DNA of 64,000 bases from Pseudorasbora parva (GCF_024679245.1 NC_090189.1:36588889-36652888), one strand, 5' to 3'. Positions 21,956 to 33,900 are shown, numbered from the stretch's first letter. A program made the numbers and translations. Notes: generated by a model from the sequence alone, not told the origin.

Positions 21956-23438
21956 CCAGGGTCTAAATGAAGTTCCGGGTAAATATTTCCCCCTCCAAAC
22001 GGCCCTGCTCGCGAGGTAGTACTTTTTCAAAGTTCAGGAACTTTCGAGGGTGGGACTTGGGCGCTGAACATGCTGATTGGTTGAGCTGACGCAGCATTTT
22101 ATTTCAACTGGCATTTTTAAAAGTCTTTTGCGAGGTTCGGTCTACGTTCAGTAAATATCAGTCTTGCTCTCTGTCTGATGGCGCGCGTTCGTCTCAGCCA
22201 TCTCACGTTCAATGTCCGTAATAGCTGATAATAATATACATTGTCATCTTAAATCTAGCTTTACAAGCTTTCTGAATATGCTGCTGAATCTGCATATTAG
22301 TGCTCTTTTCTGTCATTGTTAATTACCTCTTAGTAAACCTATACATAACCATCAAAAGCAGCACAGCTTGAATCTCTTCCATACTCGTTATTATTTTTTT
22401 TTCACCATGTAAACGACCTGACCGATTACTTTTAAGTGTGTCCTTACATGACATGACAGCGCGCGCCGCGCTCATGTTGACAAGAGAGGAAAGTTAATTT
22501 TTCTGAGGGGTAAACTTTTTATTTCGTAAGTTATGAAGATAATGTTGGAGTAATGACACAGCGTATATTGCCCCAGGCAGTTTTTACTTTAACTGCGCCT
22601 GACAGAAGAATTTTTTTTTTCTGAGATGATTATTACACTTTACAACAAATAAATAGCTTATATAATGCCGTTAAGAGTTGCTATGCCCACAGTTAACACA
22701 TTCCAGCTGCTGGAGAATAGTGATGGGAAGTTCGGTTCTTTTCCGCGAACCGGTTCTTTCGGACAGTTCGTTTCAATGATCCGGTTAAAAAAAACGGATC
22801 ACCGGTTCTTTACGTCTTTACGTCATTTCTATCATCCCGACGGACGAAAATACATTCAAACACATCCCTATAAAGTATTTGTAATCAAAACTTAGTATAG
22901 TAATAATTATTATTGACATCATCATCATCTTGGATACATTTTTTCATTTATGTTTTGCAACAGCACTCAATACAGTTCACCAAATCGAACTGAATCGATT
23001 GTTACAACATCTACTTCAAGAAATTAGTTTTATTTCTAGTTTAAGAGACTGTCACTGTCGTGCACACACTGATGTTTTACACGGATTAAATAAACTTACA
23101 TTGACATAATACTTACACAAATCCTCAGTTCACCCGTGCTTATGTATTATCAGCATCAGCTGTCCCAGTCCGAGAGAAACAGTTCGGTTACGACGCTATC
23201 ACGCATGCTCAGTATCTCAGCTCACCGGTTCTCAGAATCGAACATGTCCGAAAGATCGAACGTGTCCGATAGAAACGGTTCTCGATTCTGTACTGGTGAT
23301 CCGTTTCAACCCGGTCGATCTGACTCGAGAACCGCTGTAGTAGTGTGTGTGTGTGTGCTGAGCATAGGGTGCTGAGCTGCGACTGCTGCAAGCTGAATAG
23401 TCTATATCAAACCTAGTGTTTTGATTACATTTTAAAAT

Positions 23439-23727
23439 GTAAATGGTAAACGGACTGCATTTATATAGCAGTTTATAAAAGCAGTTATATAGCGCTTTTA
23501 TCCAAAGCGCTTTACATTTTGCCTCACATTCACCCATTCACTCCCTCATTCACACACCGACGGCGATGTCAGCCATGTAAGGCGCCATCCAGCTCGTCGG
23601 GAGCAGCTGGAGTTAGGTGTCTTGCTCATGGACACTTCGACACTTGGTCAGGTGGAACCTGGGATCGAACCACCAACCTTCTGGTTTGTTGACAACCTAC
23701 ATGAACCACTGAGCCACTGCCGCCCCC
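23439..23727 (-). mobile_element. tRNA-headed SINE
   Basis: Read on the minus strand, the head at 23727 contains an A-box-like GTGGCTCAGTGG and, 35-40 bp on, a perfect B-box core GGTTCGATCCC (23661-23671), as in tRNA-derived pol III promoters. The tail reads GTAAAGCGCTTTGG and AAAGCGCTATATAA, the same 3'-end motif as the L2 LINE at 60518-60535, which suggests that LINE-type machinery mobilised it. Confidence 0.8.
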
Positions 23728-24098
23728 TTGTATCGACTTAGAAATGAAATAAGATAAAAGCTGTTCCTGAAATTATCATGCATTATTGATAAAACAAATA
23801 AATGTTTAATTTGACCGTTTTACAATCCATTGTTTCCAAACCTTAAAATAATACAGTGATGAGACAGCTTTGTTATGATGTTTCCAAACGTGATTAGTTT
23901 TATACACTTAACCTGTATTTTTTTCCTCTGAACAAATAACACGCATGCGCAGCTCATCGGCTCATCGGTTCTCAGTATCGAACGTGTCCGACAGAAACGG
24001 TTTTCGATTCTGTACTGCTGATCCGAGGATCCGAGAGCCTCACGTTCGGTTACACGCACAAGCTCAGTATCAGCTGCTCGTGAGATCTCTCAGGAAAA

Positions 24099-25062
24099 TA
24101 GGGGTGTGCATTGGCACTGCCTTCACGATTCGATTCGATTACGATTCACCAGGTAACGATTCGATTCAATTCGATTCTACGATGCATTGTGATGCATCAA
24201 AATTCTACTGCACACAAAGCAAATTTTTCATCAGTCATGAGGCAATACAAGCAGATATTAAACAACAGATTGTATTGGCTGCTATGTGTCTCCTGTATCT
24301 TTGACATAAAAGTTATTAAATAAAATAAAATGTAATTAAATAAAATTAAATAAAATGCAATTAACCCTTAAATGCATGACTGTTTCACCAAACATTCTTA
24401 CATATTCAGGTCGTTAGCGACCCAGATCTATATTTAACATGGATAGACCTCTACCTGTCGTGATAATATATAAAACTCCTGATTTTAGAGTAACAGCTAC
24501 AGAAGAATAAAATAAAACCTATTTCGTTACCTTTTGGAGCTTGGAAGGGTTCGAGCAGATGTTTAATACCATCATCATCTGTCCTCGTCAGAGCTCGTTT
24601 ACCAGTACTTTCAGCGTCTGCCTAATATTCGCGATCTCCAGCTTATTCTCCAAACTCATTTTCAATGTCTTCAAAATCAATATTTTGATCACTGACAGCT
24701 TCTTGACCACATCCATCATCAAGAGACAGTGACACTAACATATGATTGTGTTTAGTACTTGCTCTCTGAAGTAAATCACTAACCCATTTCAAGTTTTGCA
24801 GATTATAATTATTGTTTCGTTTTCTGTCAGAGATAACTATGAGTGAAACGTCACTTCATCATTGTGTATCAGACATTGCCACCTTGTGGAATAAAGGTGA
24901 ATTGCGCCCAGGAACTGGAAGTATTTGAAACTTCACAACTTTATCGTCCGCCAGAAAATAAACAGTGACATAATCGATTATGGCACTTTGCCGCATCGAT
25001 GCTGAATCGTTCATGCCCTGCATCGCGATGCATCGCCGAATCGATTATTGTTGACACCCCTA
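24099..25062. mobile_element. hAT element with CGATTCGATT subterminal repeats
   Basis: The 8-bp duplication CAGGAAAA is perfect (24091-24098, 25063-25070). The ends are TAGGGGTGTGCATTGG and (reverse) TAGGGGTGTCAACAAT. Subterminal arrays are of CGATTCGATT and GCATCGATGC type. It lies inside the hAT at 22718-25315, making it the youngest layer of that nest. Confidence 0.9.
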
Positions 25063-25679
25063 CAGGAAAACATGTCTCTCTTCAGCTAACGCTTGGAGTT
25101 ACAACATCTACTTCAAGATATTAGTTTTATTTCTAGTTTGAGAGACTGTCACTGATGTTAGAAAGTTAATAACTACGGTAACTTGTGGGATCAGTACCTG
25201 TTTTAAGACGCGAACCGTTTAGAACGATTCAGTTCGATTTGGTGAACTGGTTCGACCGGTTCACTTTAAAGATCCGGTTAAAAAGAACGATTCGTTCGCG
25301 AACCGGACATCACTACTGGAGAAAACAGCATTGACATTTTTGATGCGGCAGACAAACTGCATGTCACAAAATGATTGCGATTGAAAGTCATCACATGTAA
25401 ACACCAGATCGGTTTAGATAACGTCTCATGTAAACAGTCCACTAAATCTTTCAATCGGTACACACAAACATTATTACTGTCCGACACTGATTGGAGGAGC
25501 AGTCGCGCGCTGTCCTACATCACCGGACTAATTTGCCTAATCTTCTCGGAACTTTAGATCGCGGTCGAAACGCAGACAGTTTGGTACAAATTGTTCCGGG
25601 TAATTTTGGTGGAAACGGGGCTTTAGTTTCTTTTCCAAATCATTAGGCATACAAACAATGGAATATATAAAACATGTTA

Positions 25680-26696
25680 GCTGCAGCACTACCATGTCAA
25701 ACACATCATTCGAGGAAAGCCCCTTAGCTTATTCAACACCCGTCAAAAGGTGTAGAAGAGAGGCTACAGGGGATAACACTTTTTATCCAGAAGTGACTAA
25801 CAATAGCATCTACAATGAGAGGTGAGTTATGTGGACGTTTGGATTTGCATGCTAGCTTTACAAATTGGCACAGAGATTCATTTGTTTTCCTGTTTTTGTT
25901 TACTTTGTTTCAGCACAGTGCTGAAACGCCTCCTCATAAAATGACAAAATGTATTGTTTACTCTTCAGGAAGTGCCCGGTGTGCACAAGAAGCTGTACTA
26001 AACATCTTACAACGGTGGGAACACTTCTGTGCGTTGACCAGGTTTGCACTCATTGTGAGCATCAGAAAACTTGGACAAGTCAGCCTTATGTCACAAACAT
26101 ACCAGCAGGAAATGTCCAGCTTTCTGCAGCTGTAATTTTTAGTGGAGCATCCTTCTTGCTTTGCCTTTTTCTTTACACATCCATTAATTCTCTGTGCCAG
26201 CTTTAGTATGACTAACTGTCCTTTTTTGTGTCTAGTTCTCGCAGGCATTTTAACATAGCAGGAATTAGTCACACAACCTTTGTAAAACACCAGCGTAATT
26301 TACTTTTACCCACAATAAACTGGCTGTGGAATGTACACCAAAGTACAGTTATTTCAGAGGCCATCAACAGTGGGGACACCGTTTTGGGTGGTGACATGCG
26401 AGCATTTATTATAATGCTGTATTTTTTAGAGTAATGTTGTTGGCAACAGCAAACTCATGGAAAAGGAGTGGTTACAATGATGTCTGAGACTGCTGGAGCA
26501 CAGAGGGGTCCGAGTTCAAACGATTGTCACGGATCGGCATCCTGCTGTCATGAAGTTCCTCAAAGAGAACAGGCCTGATGTTGTGCACAAGTTTGATGCA
26601 TGGCACTTGGCGAAAGGTGTTTCTTAAGAGCTTATTTTCAAGATTTGCAGTAGAAAATGTTGTTAAATAATATCTGTCTGCTGTGTATATGTAAAT

Positions 26697-26767
<71 letters not shown>

Positions 26768-27720
26768 TTATTTTTCAAGGTGTTGCCAAGAAAATGTACC
26801 AACTTGCGAAGACAAGAACTTAAAGAGAAATTGTTACTTGGAAGAAGAGCATTGTGAACCACCTTTACTGGTGTGGAGCAAGTTCTTCTGCGGGCAGTGA
26901 AATTGTTGCTAAATGGAAATTGGTTGCCAACCACATGCAGAACATACATGAGCATGATGGCAAATTTCCAAACTGCCTCCATCAACCACCTGTGGGAGAT
27001 CAAGCAAGACAGTGGCTAAAACCAAGTAATGATAACCACATACATACGTTTATATAGTATCAGTCTGTTTTTGTGTAACAGTTTAAATGTTAAAATATGA
27101 AGCAGCCATATTTGCAATCTGACTTTAAATTATCATCTCTATTTTATTGCATATATATTGACTGTACTATTTTCTCATTAGGTACAGCTGCATGTGAATG
27201 TCATCCTGGCTCCAAAACTGCTTAGGGACTTACAAAACCTAAGTGGTGACTACCAGACTTCATCACTGGAGTCATTTCACAGTTTACTCATTCGGTTTGT
27301 TCCAAAGAATGTGGCATTCTCTTATTTGGGAATGCTGTGCAGGTACATTCTCAATTGTTTTGTCAGTGTCCACGAGTAAATAACCCTAAATATTGCTAAA
27401 GTGGGAGGTGATTTACTGTATTAATATATTTTCTCATCTTAGATCCCAACTGACAGCCATGCACTACAATGAGAACAGTGAAAGAACACAAGCCACTACT
27501 GTAGCCTATAGAATGTGATCATTTCAACACTACTTTCATTGTACTCTGCATGGTACGTACATCGGCTGATGGAGCTACTTTTTGACTGCGTATTGGAGCA
27601 GCCCCAGCAGTTCCAAGAAAAGCTCAAAGAAGTTGATGTTCCAGATCCCCTGTGCACACAATTTACCTGACCAGAAAAGTGGGAGGCTTTGGCACTGCAC
27701 ACATCTCGCTTCAAGTCTAT
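25680..27720 (+). pseudogene. Kolobok-like transposase, DDE-region exons, decayed
   Basis: A chain of exon-like blocks follows. 25680-25822 (FEESPLAYSTPVKR, GTGAGT donor). 25909-26150 (CPVCTRSCTKHL, CVDQVCTHCEHQKTWTSQP, GNVQLSAAVIFSGASF), with a frameshift before CPVC. 26234-26396 (HFNIAGISHTTFVKHQRN, SGDTVLGGDMRA). 26430-26615 (TIVTDRHPAVMKFLKE, FDAWHLAKGV), which holds likely catalytic acidic residues. 26779-27026 (IVNHLYWCGASS, HMQNIHEH). 27182-27344 (SSLESFHSLLIRF, LGMLCR). 27443-27660 (LTAMHYNEN). Stops occur in at least four blocks, and about 140 bp seems missing between the third and fourth. The order and content fit one multi-exon transposase. Confidence 0.75.
26699..26763. repeat. 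(TA)n microsatellite
   Basis: A 64-bp pure TA run between two transposase exons. Confidence 0.95.
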
Positions 27721-28516
27721 GGACAGTCCAGAATAGAGAAGAGACAATTTAAGCACTTTTTTTTTTTTTTTTTGACTATTAGCACTCAAGAGAACAGGTT
27801 TTTTTTTTCTTCTGGAGTGAGCATAGTGATGTACATTGATAGTACACCATTACTTTACCAACATTACCATTGCCTGAGAAATGTGTCTAAAGATTTAAGT
27901 TAAACATGCTTGTAAAGCCACATAATATAATAAATTATTGAAATTTTTAAAAGATCTGGCCATTGCATTTTAGATGTTCAGACTACCACACTGAATTGTC
28001 CTTGTTGTTCACACATTACAGCATGACGCTATCTCTCTCTCTACCCCTTCTTTTATTTTTCTTATTGTAATTTGTTTTCTGAAATTCTAATTTGTTTCAG
28101 GACTTGTAAATGTTTTATGGTAATGTAATTTGTTTTATGATATTTAAAAATGTTTTCTAAAATTTAAATTGGTGTTTCAGATTTTGTTATGTTAGTTTGC
28201 ACCTCCAGTCCACCGTACTTTTCATGTGTGTGTGAGCCAAACATTGTTCCATGTGCTAGTCAGTGTTTTATTTTTATAATCTGGAAGTGATGTACTGTAC
28301 TAGTGATGTCCCCACACTCTAGCACCTACATATGCGGAGTAAGTGTGTGCCTTACTATAGTTAGCATTCTAACCAAACCCTGTAATCTTTTCATGTTGGT
28401 TTGCACCTCCAGGCCACCATACTTTTCATTTGAGCCTAACATTGTTGTTCCACGTGTAAACTCCACCTGTTTGGCCCAACGTAGGAATCCAACAGCTGGT
28501 CGAAGGAATACTGTTG

Positions 28517-28969
28517 CTGCGTCCCAATTCGCCTACTTATACTACGTCCTAAAAGTATGTACTCTTTTTGTGAAGAAAAGGTATATACTTTTGAGTGTGT
28601 AGCAGAAAAGTATGCAAGCATCGGGACATACTACTTCGCCATCTTTAACGGACTCTGTCGCTTAGTTACGTGCATCCCGTCACCGTTTATCTGCCCTGTC
28701 AATCATCGTCAGATTCGTCACAGTTCAAATCCTCCACATCCAGTTTAATCTCCTACCGTATCGGAGAGAAATGTAGCCGCTCGTTGATCTGCCATTTGTG
28801 GGTCTTTAATGCAGAGACTCTCCTCATGTGTTTGCAGTTTAAATATAATGATGCATTTAAATGATGCATGATGCATTGGAATACTCTTTTCAACATACTA
28901 CGATTTGGGACATACTAATTCTATTTTCGAATACTATTTAGGATGGATAGTATGCGAATTGGGACGCAG
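28517..28969. mobile_element. MITE with CTGCGTCCCAATTCGC ends
   Basis: CTGCGTCCCAATTCGC at the left and its reverse complement at the right enclose 453 bp with subterminal ATACTA words. I could not settle the target duplication, so the superfamily (hAT or Harbinger) is open. Confidence 0.7.
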
Positions 28970-28984
28970 GGTGTGTGTTCGTCT

Positions 28985-30235
28985 TTTCGGGCGCTTCTAT
29001 AAAGGACACTGTAATTTATTAAAGTGTGAAGATCCAATTTTAAATCTGACTCCATGTTTTAATTTAATCTGACTCTAATTGTATGTAGTTTCCTTGAGTT
29101 TGTTACATTTATAAATTACAGCTGATCGAATGATTAGTTGTGATTTAATTTAGATCTTTGATCTCTCTGAGTATCTCTACTTCTCACTATCTTCGTTCAT
29201 CAAGGGACCCGAGATATGTTTCGCGAATTACATTCTCAAACACAAACGAGCCGGTTCTGATATTAGTCAGAGGATTGCAGAGTGAATATTTTACCTTTAA
29301 GTGGTTGCGCCTGCTTACTCATCTTAAAGCGTAATGGGAATAATAATCACAGGAACTGCAACTTGCTAATACAGTGACAGTCAGAAATCAGATTATCGCT
29401 AATGTGGTGCTCCATGCTCCCGCCATTGCGTCCTGCTGTTTGATCTATCCCGAGACAACGTTTGCGGAAATACCAGACTCCGTTTGATCGTACTAAAAGA
29501 AGCGGCCTTAGAATAATACAAGATTAATCAAAGTTAATGTTTATTTAGCCAGGCAAAATCATCAAAATATAGTCAAATTAAAAGACAATGATACACAACT
29601 GATCAGCATACAATGTTACTCGAGTATAAAATAGTATATACATAGTTTCAAAGAGTCATCATTTTACCTGGCTTCTAGAAACACACGGGAACAGTGTGGG
29701 AAGTTCTGGATACAGATGCTTCCTCGAGTGGTTTGCTCCTTTCCCTTAAATACTCCCCCAGATCAAAGAACAATAAACATTTAGCACCCAAATATTTATG
29801 CAGATCTTGGTTCTTTTCTCAGACCCAAATGGTCCCACCTATCCTTGAGGCCTGACAGCAAATGTTTATCAAAAGATCTTTATGAGCATCTCCTACACCA
29901 GAGGAACAAACCCGGTTGTCCTTCTTTTACGACCTGTTTTACTAGAGCTGGAATGTCACCAGTTACCCTGATGTGAGAATGAAACCTGTTTACCAATCAC
30001 ACCAAAAGTATTTGTATTGACCATACAGAAACAGCTTGTGGCAGTATCTGTGATATTTGCATGTGACCCAGAGGGTGAGAGGGTCATATCTCGGCAGGGG
30101 TGAGGAAATAGGATTGGGCCAGGTGCAGTCTTGTTTACTCTTGCATTCAGATAGTGAAGTTTTATTGTCTTTATTGTCTTTATTGCAGCTTTAATCCCTT
30201 TAGTTTGTTCTCAGGTGAAATCCATTCTTACACAC
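28985..30235 (-). mobile_element. Probable retroviral-type LTR and leader, minus strand
   Basis: On the minus strand the stretch runs from TGTAAGAATGG near 30232, through a TATA-like TATTTAAGG (29743-29752), to AATAAA (29540-29545), which is a U3-R order. Sequence beyond 29520 could be U5 and leader. No second LTR and no coding domain is visible, so the boundaries and class are tentative. Confidence 0.35.
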
Positions 30236-31206
30236 GTATCCCACGTTCCACTTGCTGGTCAGTGTTTTTTGTCTTGAAGTGTTGTACTGGTGTTACACAA
30301 ATGCAGTTTTCAACTTTTCAATATTGAGTATTGTTTTTACAGTTATTTCTAATTATTAAAGATAATTCATCTTTAAATTGCATTCTCAATTTTTTCTTGT
30401 ATTTCTCAAATATACCTCATATATCATTCTCATATATAGCTTCAGTAAGACATTAAAGAGAAATAATCAAGAGATGGAAGAGACGTTGGACACACAATAA
30501 TAAGCTCTCTTTTAAGGCTCGTAATTCTCAGATTTGTCTCATAAAAGTCTCGGATTCATCTCATGTTATTCTCTTTAATTCTCTTTCAAATAACCAAGAC
30601 ATAATTGAGATCAGGGGTATACAATTATGAGATCTCCGCTGTTTATCCCACTTCTCAAGTATTGCTCAAATGGTTTTCTCAATTGAACCTCCTTTGTCTT
30701 ACTGGTGTCTTGTCTCTTTTTAGCTAATGTCTTGCTCCTAAGGGACCCTTAGGAAAAGTAACTCAGAAACAAATGATCACAGAATGATATGAATATGAGA
30801 AGCTCAAATTGATCTCAAGAGATGAGATTGAACAACAGATGAGCAACACATTTTTCCTATGGGACTGGTAATGTATACTGATGTTTGTTAGTCTCTATCT
30901 ATTCAGGTATTCTGATAATCCATCACATACGTCAGATGGGTTATTAACGACCCTATTCAACACTCTAATACCATATTTACATTTAGGGGTAAAAAGCAGG
31001 GGTTGATGAACCATCATTAGTTTTGATAATGTATTTGTAATGTAGTTGCATTAGGACGTCTTTGTTACGGACATAAGACATTTACAGTTGTATTCTAAAT
31101 GGGTAATTCACATGTTTGTGTGTGCAACAATCAGTGTATGGTCAAACATATGAGGACACAAAGTCATTAGGCAAATTAAAGGACAAATTAGGTTTTGCAT
31201 CTTCAA
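30236..31206. other. Non-coding part of the Kolobok-like element
   Basis: AT-rich, with GAGA/TCTC-rich words. No exon recognised. Confidence 0.35.
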
Positions 31207-31222
31207 TATAATTATTTTTATT

Positions 31223-31312
<90 letters not shown>
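31207..31312. repeat. Poly-A plus (AT)n microsatellite
   Basis: A run of about 15 A is followed by about 85 bp of AT repeats. Confidence 0.95.
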
Positions 31313-31314
<2 letters not shown>

Positions 31315-31374
31315 GACAAAATACAGATTTATAAACAGCAAAATGTTAAAATCTACTGAAGAGGAGATGGTAAG

Positions 31375-31673
31375 TGTCACGGTGTATAGTGCAGCACAGA
31401 TGAAGAGATCCAGAACTTCCAAACAGATATGCTTTTATTATTTAAGGATAAATGAACAGAACACCAAACACCACAAATCAGACTTAAGACTGGAACAAGG
31501 AGTGACTACACAAGAGGAACTTAAATAGGGAACCAAACCGAGTTAATGAACAAGACACACCTGGAACAGAATTAACTAATGAGGGTAACCAAGGAGACAG
31601 ATACGTGGCGGGAAACTGACAAAGGAACATGTGACCATTGCAAACACAAAGGAAACCAACTATACATGTGACA
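31375..31673 (-). mobile_element. Solo LTR, 299 bp
   Basis: On the minus strand it starts TGTCACATGT and ends ACCGTGACA, with AATAAA near the end (TTTATT at 31434-31439 on the plus strand). The flanks are a perfect 5-bp duplication GTAAG (31370-31374, 31674-31678). Its layout resembles the LTR at 52293-53560. Confidence 0.9.
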
Positions 31674-31679
31674 GTAAGA

Positions 31680-32523
31680 AACCAATGTAATTTTGCACTT
31701 TGTTCTGGAAACTGCTGTCTGATGCAGGTGACAGGAGAGTATGACAACTCTGATGTGTCTGCCCAAATAGCCGCAGCACCAGCGGAAAACAAATCCTGTA
31801 TGCCAGGTGTCTGTAAGCGCTGTGAATGACATTTAAATTTAGTAATTTTGTATTTTGTGTCCATATAGGAATCAATGCTTTGTAGAAACATCCCCTGTTA
31901 AACATTGTGTGTGGACAAACTACATTTTTTTTTGCAAAACTGAACTGTTGAGTGTTGGGTTCCTCTCCAAAAAATTGCCGAAACATGCCATACACTGCCT
32001 GCAGAACGTATGGGTTTAGAGCGACAGCCTCAAAACATGGTTGGTCCGTTACACAGGCAACACTCCACCTTTGCGCATCTGTGCATTACCTGTTTGACAG
32101 AAATGACTTCGTAGAGGCTACAACATAAAGATGAATATGTGTTTTTCTCTTCAGAAACTAAGTTGAAGTAGGATTTTACCTGTGTTATGTCTTTACAAGA
32201 TACATTCTCCACAGGACTGAGTCTGGAGCAGTTACCACAAGAACACCTGTTATAAAATTACAACATAAGCATTTTTATATAACTTTGCAAAGTTCTGAGG
32301 TAGAATTTAGTTTCCGCAAAAATATATGATTTTATATAGCCTACTATTCCGGCGTTCAAGTGCAAGAAACACTGTCAATTTGATAAATACATGTTCTACT
32401 TTATATAAATAATGGTACAAAATCATACCAGTGTGAGACGACTTCTATTGGTGCTTCATCAGGTTCATCTTCACTTTCTCCTGTATGTATGTTAGTGTCC
32501 AAAGGTTCGAACTGATAAGGCAT
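31680..32523 (-). pseudogene. Antisense P2X7-C-terminal-like (ballast) domain pseudogene
   Basis: Four exon-like blocks are read from the right. 32429-32523: ATG, MPYQFEPLD, acidic ESEDEPDEAP, GT donor. 32180-32246: joins in phase to give HWCSCGNC, then VENVSCKDITQ, GT donor. About 31950-32089: AKVECC, then in another frame VTDQPCFEAVALNPYVLQ. About 31680-31840: AYRHLAYR, RWCCGYLGRHIRVV and CIRQQFPEQ in different frames. The WCxCGxC cluster, the CC, the ITxHPxFExVxLNPxVL-like stretch and the RWCWGxLG-like stretch match the cysteine-rich intracellular domain of P2X7, which also occurs alone in many animal genomes. Several frameshifts make it non-functional. It starts only 44 bp inside the right terminus. 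Confidence 0.65.
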
Positions 32524-32571
32524 TGGACCTGCGCTGTCATCAATCTGACCTCTGGTTTCATGACCCTTTAA

Positions 32572-32680
32572 TACTCTGTCAAATTATTATTTTTAACAGC
32601 GCCATTAAGATTTTTCAATTCATAATGTTTTTCACAAGTTCACACTTAAATCAATTAAATAGAGTAAAGATTATGTATTT
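32572..32680 (+). mobile_element. Right part of the repeat split by the Kolobok-like element
   Basis: It continues the 16830-17123 repeat after the TTAA duplication and aligns in reverse with about 40450-40560. The right limit is uncertain. Confidence 0.65.
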
Positions 32681-32687
32681 GGCGTGC

Positions 32688-33900
32688 TGTCAGGGGAGGG
32701 CTCTGGGCTCAGAAATTTAGCACGAACCCTTTTTTTTAAAGTTTCCTCCACCAGCTTCAACAGAAGGTTAGATAATAGACAATTTCAAATATCTTAAAAA
32801 TATAAACAGGAGGTCGAGAAATAAAATCAATCATTTAATTTTAAAACCTGCTCTCTCACATAAGGCATGAATATATATAAATTGTAAGGAATTGATTCAG
32901 ATCAAATAACTCAAAGGGTATTGAATTACAGTGAAAGGAACTGAGATACATATTAAATGATTCAAAATTAATATTTAACACTTTATCAACTATTCATCCA
33001 GCGATACGTTGAAATTAGAGTACATTATCAACCTTGTGTCGGGGATATTACCAATTACAACGGCAATAATATCAATTGTATGTTCACTGTTTGTGAGCTT
33101 AGGTAACACAATCGATCAGTTTGAGGCAGTAAATTATAAACACAGCCAAAGACACTTGTATAAATGAAAAAGGTAAACAAATTTTTATTGAACTATTCTA
33201 AACACAAACAAACTAACAAAAACACACATCCATACAGTTACTGGGAAAAGGGATGTTTGTTAATGGAAAGGAGTAAAGTCCCAATGATTTCTTAGCCACA
33301 ACCTGAGAATCAATATACTAGCAGGCCAATCGTAGTTTGCTCGCTTAGATATGATTTTTACCAGTTCAGCCAGAATGACGTGTATTTGCTTTTGAATGCT
33401 GCTACGAGCATGAGTTCCTCTTAGCACGGCGTTGCTCGGCTGGTAGTCAGTTGATGTGGTCAGAGGGATGAATAGTTGGTTTTGCAGGGTAAAAGCCGGA
33501 TCCTGGATGGCGTTAGCTTGTTGCTACGCGACGGGAGGCGCGGCTGTGCGTACTCCAGAAAGTTTTCTTCAGCGAGGTTCAAACGGAGTTTTGAAGAATG
33601 GTGATGATGAAGAGCTCTGGGTAGCTCGGAGGACGCTGTGTGGAGGCAGGAAAGGCCCGCACGATCAAAGCAGAAGTCACCGCAAAACCATTGCAGTTAG
33701 TAAAGCACAAAACAAAAAGCAAAGATATCTTGTTGCCCAGGAGTTTTAAACGGGCCCCAAGTTCCCTCCTTTGGGGCGTCGCCGGCCAATGAGATTTTGT
33801 GGGCTGTTGTCCTGCCCACTTCTCCTGTTCATGCATATCATTAGTGTAAGGTCTGACTAAACACTTTTAAGGACCCAACTTTCCTATTGTGTTCACAGAA
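32688..33900 (-). mobile_element. Probable long LTR, minus strand
   Basis: On the minus strand this 1.2-kb stretch ends CCCCTGACA and has AATAAA near 33187, downstream of a GC-rich part (33400-33800) typical of U3/R regions in fish LTRs. No TSD, partner LTR or coding domain was found. Frames of 85-97 codons at 33456-33836 look non-coding. Confidence 0.35.

Larger units (their letters stand above)
22718..25315. mobile_element. hAT element with GAACCGGTTC subterminal repeats
   Basis: The 8-bp duplication CTGGAGAA is perfect (22710-22717, 25316-25323). The ends are TAGTGATGGGAAGTTCGG and (reverse) TAGTGATGTCCGGTTCG. Palindromic GAACCGGTTC-like words recur near both ends and inside, and a block around 23190-23300 is repeated at 23930-24030. 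A SINE and another hAT are nested inside. No transposase was seen. Confidence 0.9.
20337..25622. mobile_element. Harbinger-type element carrying nested hATs
   Basis: Ends AGCCCCGTTTCCACCA and (reverse) AGCCCCGTTTCCACCA form inverted repeats. TTA at 20334-20336 is duplicated at 25623-25625. Subtracting the two nested hATs and their duplications leaves about 1.14 kb without a transposase, so this is a non-autonomous copy. It sits in intron 2 of the Kolobok-like transposase gene. Confidence 0.85.
17128..32567 (+). mobile_element. 15.4-kb Kolobok-like DNA transposon with nested insertions
   Basis: The termini AGGGTCATGAAACC and GGTTTCATGACCCT are perfect 14-bp inverted repeats, each next to TTAA (17124-17127, 32568-32571). 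Kolobok elements are known to duplicate TTAA and to encode THAP-domain transposases, and both features are present. The plus strand carries the transposase pseudogene and the right end carries an antisense pseudogene with a P2X7-C-like domain. At least seven other elements have inserted inside, enlarging a backbone I estimate at 7-8 kb. The strand given is that of the transposase. Confidence 0.8.

Noticed and set aside
23706..23727. Possible tRNA gene (A and B boxes)
   Set aside because: No cloverleaf or anticodon stem can be drawn; the boxes belong to a SINE head.
31108..31422. ORF with a long Ile-Tyr repeat
   Set aside because: Translation of the (AT)n tract.
33456..33836. ORFs of 97 and 85 codons
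   Set aside because: They lie in the GC-rich part of a probable LTR and have no recognisable protein motif.
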